A DNA stretch of 9,914 bases from Sphingomonadaceae bacterium (lineage in GTDB: Bacteria; Pseudomonadota; Alphaproteobacteria; Sphingomonadales; Sphingomonadaceae), in assembly GCA_019239785.1 (NCBI GenBank), contig JAFAZM010000243.1, positions 1 through 9,914 on the forward strand. Reading direction: 5' to 3'. Positions 6,353 through 9,914 of this stretch are shown piece after piece (the stretch's first letter is position 1; the number at the start of each line of letters is the position of its first letter). A program made the translations under genes and the position numbers. The notes beneath the pieces are model-generated. The model had not been told where the DNA came from, did no database searches, and was given only the letters and a program-made list of their open reading frames with translations.

Positions 6353-7795
6353 ATGCTGGTGTCGGTTTCGCCAGGCGACGGCGCTGAGCTCGGGCGGGTC
6401 GAGATCGCCGACCGCGACGCCGTCGCCGCCGCGGTCGGGCGCGCGCACCAGGCCTTCCTCGCCTGGCGGAAGGTGCCGCCGCCGCGGCGCGGCGAATTGG
6501 TGCGCCTGTTCGGCGAGGTGCTGCGCGAGGAGAAGGAGACTCTCGGCCGCCTGGTCAGCCGGGAATGCGGCAAGATCCTCTCCGAGGGCCTGGGCGAGGT
6601 CCAGGAGATGATCGACATCTGCGATTTCGCTGTCGGGCTTTCCCGGCAATTGTACGGGCTCACCATTGCCACCGAGCGGCCCGGCCACCGGATGATGGAG
6701 ACCTGGCATCCGCTCGGCGTGGTCGGCGTGATCTCGGCGTTCAACTTCCCGGTCGCGGTCTGGGCGTGGAATGCCTGCCTCGCTTTCGTCTGCGGCGATG
6801 CATTGGTCTGGAAGCCGTCGGAGAAGACGCCGGTCTGCGCCGAAATGGTGGGGCGGTTGTTCGCGCGCGCGGCGGAGAGGTTCGGCGGGGCGCCGGCCGG
6901 CCTGCTCGAGATCGTGCAGGGCGGGCGCGAGACCGGCGAGGCGCTCGCCGACGATCCCCGGGTGCCTCTGGTCTCGGCGACCGGCTCGACCCGGATGGGA
7001 CGGGCGCTCGCCCCGCGCGTCGCGTCGCGGTTTGGGCGGAGCCTGCTCGAGCTCGGCGGCAACAATGCGATGATCGTCGCACCCTCGGCCGATCTCCACC
7101 TCGCCGAGCGGGCGATCGCGTTCGCGGCGATGGGCACGGCCGGGCAGCGCTGCACGAGTCTGCGGCGGCTGCTCGTGCACGAATCGATCTACGACCGGCT
7201 GGTGGGGCGGCTGAAGCAGATCTGGTCCGGCGTCCGGATCGGCGATCCGCTCGAGGCGGGCGTGCTGGTCGGCCCGCTGATCGACCGGGAGGCGGTCGCA
7301 GCGATGCAGGCGGCGCTCGCCGAAGCGCGTGCCGCCGGCGGCCTCGTCCATGGCGGCGATCCGATCGAGGGCAATTACGTTCGTCCGGCTCTGGTCGAGA
7401 TGCCGGGCCAGGCGGAGGTGATGGTGCGCGAGACCTTCGCGCCGATCCTCTACGTGCTTCGCTATGCCGCGCTCGACGAGGCGATCGCATTGCAGAACGC
7501 GGTGCCGCAGGGCCTCGCCTCCGCGATCTTCACCACCGACCTGCGCGAGGCGGAGACGTTCCTCTCCGCCGCCGGCTCGGATTGCGGCATCGCCAACGTC
7601 AATATCGGCCCCTCGGGCGCGGAGATCGGCGGCGCCTTCGGCGGCGAGAAGGAGACCGGCGGCGGCCGCGAGAGCGGCTCCGACGCCTGGCGGACCTATA
7701 TGCGGCGGGCGACCAACACGATCAATTTCGGCCGCGACCTGCCGCTGGCGCAGGGAGTGGATTTCTCGATTCCGGGGGGCCCCGAGCAAGGCTGA
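6353..7795 (+). CDS. amaB: ALDH7-family dehydrogenase (piperideine-6-carboxylate / aminoadipate semialdehyde type)
   Basis: NAD(P)+-dependent aldehyde dehydrogenase of 480 residues. In this family the substrate is usually alpha-aminoadipate semialdehyde, in equilibrium with piperideine-6-carboxylate, oxidised to aminoadipate in lysine breakdown. Visible features are SAFNFPVAVWAWN with Asn131, VWKPSEKTP with Lys154 for the cofactor, SATGSTRMG (208-216), ELGGNNAM with general base Glu233, and GTAGQRCTSLRR with catalytic Cys267. The C-terminal GGGRESGSDAW (436-446) followed by YMRRATNTIN is the ALDH7 signature that recognises the aminoadipate end. Catalytic residues are intact. The N-terminus is about 20-25 residues shorter than typical ALDH7 proteins: it begins at the SPGDG segment. 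There is no in-frame start upstream with better support, since the DUF72 gene ends 2 bp before. No Shine-Dalgarno is seen, so coupling is likely. No other lysine-pathway gene is in the window, so substrate and symbol rest on family motifs. Confidence 0.93.
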   Translation: MLVSVSPGDGAELGRVEIADRDAVAAAVGRAHQAFLAWRKVPPPRRGELVRLFGEVLREEKETLGRLVSRECGKILSEGLGEVQEMIDICDFAVGLSRQLYGLTIATERPGHRMMETWHPLGVVGVISAFNFPVAVWAWNACLAFVCGDALVWKPSEKTPVCAEMVGRLFARAAERFGGAPAGLLEIVQGGRETGEALADDPRVPLVSATGSTRMGRALAPRVASRFGRSLLELGGNNAMIVAPSADLHLAERAIAFAAMGTAGQRCTSLRRLLVHESIYDRLVGRLKQIWSGVRIGDPLEAGVLVGPLIDREAVAAMQAALAEARAAGGLVHGGDPIEGNYVRPALVEMPGQAEVMVRETFAPILYVLRYAALDEAIALQNAVPQGLASAIFTTDLREAETFLSAAGSDCGIANVNIGPSGAEIGGAFGGEKETGGGRESGSDAWRTYMRRATNTINFGRDLPLAQGVDFSIPGGPEQG

Positions 7796-7880
7796 GCGGA
7801 CCGGCCGCCGCGCCGGGCCAAAGCGTCGCAACCTGGATCAGCGGCAGGAACCGGGCTTCCGCCGCACGGGTTCAACGGCC

Positions 7881-8108
7881 ATGAGCAGCCAGCCGAACGA
7901 TCCTTCCCCGGCCGACGACAAGACGACGGCGATCGACGCCGGGGCACCGCCGCGCGAGGCCCGCAGCAGCGGCGGCTGCCTGTTCGTCACCGGAATCCTG
8001 CTGTTCGTGATCCTGGCCGCATTGATCGGCACCGCCTGGCTGCGCAGCCGCCACGAGACGCCGAACCCGGCGCTGAGCGGCCGCCCGCCGCAATTGCCGG
8101 CGCGGTAG
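7881..8108 (+). CDS. Small single-TM membrane protein, unknown function
   Basis: A predicted 75-residue protein I do not recognise. Residues 1-32 are polar and low in complexity (DPSPADDKTT, APPREARSSG). A single hydrophobic helix covers about 33-53 (CLFVTGILLFVILAALIGTAW), then RSR and a Pro-rich tail (PNPALSGRPP). The cysteine at 33 is not in a lipobox with a signal peptide ahead of it, so lipoprotein processing is unlikely. The positive cluster after the helix (RSRH) versus the acidic and mixed N-terminus leaves topology uncertain. The ATG has only a weak upstream purine stretch. It lies 85 bp after the ALDH7 stop and may share its transcript. It converges with the small minus-strand ORF ending at 8146. 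Support comes from the helix flanked by disordered ends and the lack of a competing frame. Confidence 0.55.
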   Translation: MSSQPNDPSPADDKTTAIDAGAPPREARSSGGCLFVTGILLFVILAALIGTAWLRSRHETPNPALSGRPPQLPAR

Positions 8109-8145
8109 GCTTCGCGAGTTCGACCTTGGCCGGGATGACGCCGTT

Positions 8146-8349
8146 TCAGGCCGGGGCGACCAGCCGGAGGCGGGGCGGCGCTGCGGCGGCGGGCCGGGGC
8201 GCGCGGCGCACGGGCGGGGGTCGGGCGGAGATGAGGAAAGGGACGAAGGCGCGTTTTGCGAGCGGGCGCGCGGCGCTCTCGGGAACATATTTCCCGGTCT
8301 TCGGCGTGAGCTCGCCGGCTCCGCCACCCATCATCGCGCTCGACGGCAT
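8146..8349 (-). CDS. Candidate small basic protein with a near-perfect ribosome binding site
   Basis: A 67-residue ORF I do not recognise. The N-terminal part contains Met/Gly-rich residues, then GELTPKTGKYVPES (12-25) and LAKRAFVPFL (30-39). The C-terminal 26 residues are mostly Pro, Arg and Ala and look disordered. No TM helix or signal peptide is seen. The start is unusually well supported: AGGAGG lies 5 nt before the ATG. An EcfG-like promoter candidate lies a further 17 bp upstream of that motif. A longer reading of this frame to 8571 exists, but its N-terminal part looks like random translation and crosses a hairpin. The C-terminus may also be chance read-through of GC-rich DNA, so true conservation could be limited to the first 40 residues. 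It is divergent from the GGDEF-EAL gene and convergent with the 75-residue TM gene. Confidence 0.5.
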   Translation of the reverse strand: MPSSAMMGGGAGELTPKTGKYVPESAARPLAKRAFVPFLISARPPPVRRAPRPAAAAPPRLRLVAPA

Positions 8350-8354
8350 GGTCC

Positions 8355-8360
8355 CCTCCT
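8355..8360 (-). promoter_or_regulatory. Strong Shine-Dalgarno (AGGAGG) for the small minus-strand ORF
   Basis: On the minus strand AGGAGG is separated by 5 nt from the ATG at 8349. This is the best ribosome binding site in the window and the main evidence that the short ORF is translated. Confidence 0.65.
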
Positions 8361-8376
8361 CGCTCGTAGGGAAATC

Positions 8377-8401
8377 AATGCTTTGCGTGCAGATTTGTTC
8401 C
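8377..8401 (-). promoter_or_regulatory. Possible EcfG-like (general stress sigma) promoter
   Basis: On the minus strand GGAAC (8401-8397) is followed after 16 nt by CATT (8380-8377). The alphaproteobacterial EcfG consensus is GGAAC, 16-17 nt, CGTT, so this differs at one base of the -10 element. It sits a suitable distance ahead of the strong ribosome binding site at 8355-8360. The -10 mismatch keeps confidence low. Confidence 0.3.
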
Positions 8402-8448
8402 GCGCCGAGCTCCGCCGCCTTAATCTCGCCATCAGTCTGCGCGAGGCT

Positions 8449-8478
8449 CCTGCCACACACGGATTTTTGTGTGGCAGG
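8449..8478. repeat. Perfect 11-bp inverted repeat in the divergent intergenic region
   Basis: CCTGCCACACA (8449-8459) and TGTGTGGCAGG (8468-8478) are exact reverse complements separated by 8 nt (CGGATTTT). Neither strand has a U-tract after the stem, so it is not a standard terminator. It lies between the small minus-strand ORF and the GGDEF-EAL gene and may be an operator or an RNA stem-loop. It is the main content of the 272-bp gap 8350-8621, apart from the promoter and ribosome-binding signals listed. Confidence 0.6.
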
Positions 8479-8600
8479 CTTGCGCCTCCGGCTGAAAGGA
8501 CATCGCGCGTTCGATCGCGGCTGCGAAAAGGGCCGTCGAATAGGCGCCAAACCGCCGCTCAGGGTGCGCAATTTGTTAACTGCTAGGCTGGTATTTCCTC

Positions 8601-8618
8601 CGTCTCTCGGGGGAGACG
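8601..8618 (+). promoter_or_regulatory. Hairpin overlapping the Shine-Dalgarno of the GGDEF-EAL gene
   Basis: CGTCTC (8601-8606) and GAGACG (8613-8618) form a perfect 6-bp stem with loop TCGGGG. The purine run GGGGGAG (8609-8615), which must be the ribosome binding site, falls in the loop and the 3' arm. It lies 6 nt before the TTG at 8622. In RNA the stem could limit ribosome access. The pairing is seen directly; the regulatory effect is inferred. Confidence 0.45.
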
Positions 8619-8621
8619 CGT

Positions 8622-9914
8622 TTGTTGAGATATTCCCGGAAAGTCGGCCCTCCTATCGTATCGGCTGCCGTGGCGACGCTCGTCCTGACGAACTTCGCCA
8701 CCGTCAGCATATTGAAGGACGACGCCAATAGCCGGTTCGAGCTGTTCAGCTCGATCTGGCCGATCGCGCTCACCTCGGCCGTGGCCGTCATCCTCGTCAT
8801 GTCCTTCCTCTACAAGTCGCTGGTCGACCTGGTCGACGAGCTGGAGACGCGCGAAGCGAGCGCCCAGCACCAGGCGCTGCACGACCAGTTGACCGGCCTC
8901 GCCAACCGCGCCTTGCTCGAGGACCGGCTCGGCCAGGCGCTGACCCGCTACCGCCGCTCGGGCGAGCAGGTCGCGCTGCTGATGCTCGACCTCGACCGCT
9001 TCAAGCAGGTCAACGACACGCTCGGCCACAATGCCGGCGACAAGCTCGTCCAGGAGGTCGGCGAGCGGCTGCGCTCCCTGCTGCGCGAGACCGACACCGT
9101 CGCCCGTATCGGCGGCGACGAATTCGCGATCGTCCAGGTCAGCCCCAAGGGCGAGGCCGACGTCCGGCGCCTGTGCGAGCGGATCATCTCGGTGATCCGC
9201 AAGCCTTTCTGCATCGGCGAGCGCGAGGCGCGGGTCGGCGTCTCGATCGGCGCCGTCTTCGCGAGCAAGGAGGTTGCCGAGGCCTCGGAGCTGCTGCGCA
9301 AGGCCGACATCACCATGTACCGCGCCAAGGCGGCCGGCCGCGACTGCTTCCGCATCTTCACCGAGGCGATGGACGCCGACGTCCAGCGCCGCGACCAGAT
9401 CGAATCCTCGCTGCGCAGCCAGCTGCGCGACGGCGACGGGCTCGATCTCCATTTCCAGCCGATCATCGGCAGCAGCGGCAAGGTGATGGGCCTCGAAGGC
9501 CTGATCCGCTGGGATCATCCGGCGCTGGGCTCGATCGCGCCCAACGAGCTGATCCCGATCGCCGAGGAATGCGGCGTGATCGACGAGCTCGGCCAGCATG
9601 CCTTCCGCGACGCCTGCAAGATGGCGCGGCTCTGGCCCTCGCTCAACGTCGCGGTGAACCTCTCGCCGGTCCAGTTCCGCGCCCCGCGCTTCGCCGACAG
9701 GCTGCGCGCGATCGCCGAGGAGGAGGGGGTGGCGCCCTCGCAGCTCGAGCTCGAGATCACCGAAAGCCTGTTCATCGAGCATGGCTCGCTGTGCGGCGCG
9801 ACGATCCAGGAATTGCGCCGCGACGGCTTCCGCATCGTCCTCGACGATTTCGGCACCGGCTATTCCTCCTTGTCCTGCCTGCGCCGCTTCCCGGTGGACA
9901 AGATCAAGCTCGAC
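8622..9914 (+). CDS. Membrane-anchored GGDEF-EAL protein, 3' end outside the window
   Basis: Cyclic-di-GMP turnover protein, of which the first 431 residues are visible. TM helices at about 10-31 and 46-64 flank a short loop of about 14 residues, so there is no sizeable extracytoplasmic sensor. A coiled linker (66-86) leads into the GGDEF domain (HDQLTGLANR, 87-96). Its active site is RIGGDEF (GGDEF at 164-168), and an inhibitory RETD site (155-158) is at the canonical five-residue distance. The EAL domain starts near 256, with LHFQP, EGL (292-294) in place of EAL, VNLSPVQF, LEITES, DDFGTGYSS (408-416) and KIKLD at the window end. Key acidic ligands seem intact, so dual cyclase and phosphodiesterase potential is plausible. 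Frame opens after a TAA at 8577. The start is taken as TTG 8622, with GGGGAG 6 nt upstream; TTG 8625 is an alternative. No ATG is available before the first helix. Confidence 0.93.
   Translation, partial: MLRYSRKVGPPIVSAAVATLVLTNFATVSILKDDANSRFELFSSIWPIALTSAVAVILVMSFLYKSLVDLVDELETREASAQHQALHDQLTGLANRALLEDRLGQALTRYRRSGEQVALLMLDLDRFKQVNDTLGHNAGDKLVQEVGERLRSLLRETDTVARIGGDEFAIVQVSPKGEADVRRLCERIISVIRKPFCIGEREARVGVSIGAVFASKEVAEASELLRKADITMYRAKAAGRDCFRIFTEAMDADVQRRDQIESSLRSQLRDGDGLDLHFQPIIGSSGKVMGLEGLIRWDHPALGSIAPNELIPIAEECGVIDELGQHAFRDACKMARLWPSLNVAVNLSPVQFRAPRFADRLRAIAEEEGVAPSQLELEITESLFIEHGSLCGATIQELRRDGFRIVLDDFGTGYSSLSCLRRFPVDKIKLD

Noticed and set aside
6233..7831. A 532-codon minus-strand open frame opposite the ALDH7 gene
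   Set aside because: It is a shadow of a well-supported dehydrogenase. Its translation is Arg/Ala/Asp-rich and lacks any family signature.
8126..8731. A 201-codon plus-strand open frame across the divergent intergenic region
   Set aside because: It crosses both hairpins and the start of the GGDEF-EAL gene in another frame, has no ribosome binding site, and shows no domain-like pattern.
430..9720. Repeated GCGATCGC octamers resembling a HIP1-type motif
   Set aside because: The copies mostly lie in coding DNA and fit common Ala-Ile-Ala codon combinations in GC-rich genes, so codon use explains them.
8583..9782. A 399-codon minus-strand open frame opposite the GGDEF-EAL gene
   Set aside because: The plus strand shows a complete set of GGDEF and EAL motifs. 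The antisense translation is rich in E, R, A and D without recognisable motifs, as expected from codon mirroring.

Overview
The window is GC-rich, chromosomal-looking DNA, most likely from an alphaproteobacterium and probably a sphingomonad. The signs are the GC-rich third codon positions, the very tight gene packing, and an intergenic palindrome (4142-4254) of a kind I recall as common in sphingomonad genomes. The organism is inferred from style and content; no rRNA or marker gene is present. I see no phage, IS, CRISPR or tRNA features.

Left part (49-3970, minus strand): a compact three-gene operon read right to left. It holds a roughly 12-TM DUF4153/DUF4173-type membrane protein with a Pro-rich tail, then an OmpR-type response regulator, then a membrane histidine kinase. 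The first two genes are 5 bp apart, and the kinase starts on a TTG overlapping the regulator stop (TTGA). About 90 bp upstream of the operon lie two 9-bp direct repeats phased at 11 bp, as expected of an OmpR/PhoB-type binding site, so autoregulation is plausible.

Middle (3971-4804): mostly non-coding. It holds the candidate operator, the 113-bp intergenic palindrome, a small single-TM protein gene on the minus strand, and a divergent promoter region ending in three tandem 10-bp repeats (GCGGATNNGT).

Centre (4805-7795, plus strand): a tightly coupled operon of an XRE-type regulator with a large uncharacterised C-terminal domain, a DUF72 (YecE-like) TIM-barrel protein overlapping it by 11 bp, and an ALDH7-family dehydrogenase (piperideine-6-carboxylate / aminoadipate semialdehyde type) starting 2 bp after the DUF72 stop. 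A small single-TM protein gene follows at 7881.

Right part (8146-9914): a divergent pair. On the minus strand is a 67-residue orphan ORF with a near-perfect Shine-Dalgarno and a possible EcfG-like promoter. On the plus strand is a membrane-anchored GGDEF-EAL protein, cut by the window end, whose ribosome binding site lies in a small hairpin. Between them is a perfect 11-bp inverted repeat.

The best candidates for something undescribed are the DUF4173-led two-component operon with its phased repeats, the XRE-DUF72-ALDH7 operon with its tandem repeats, and the small ORF at 8146-8349.
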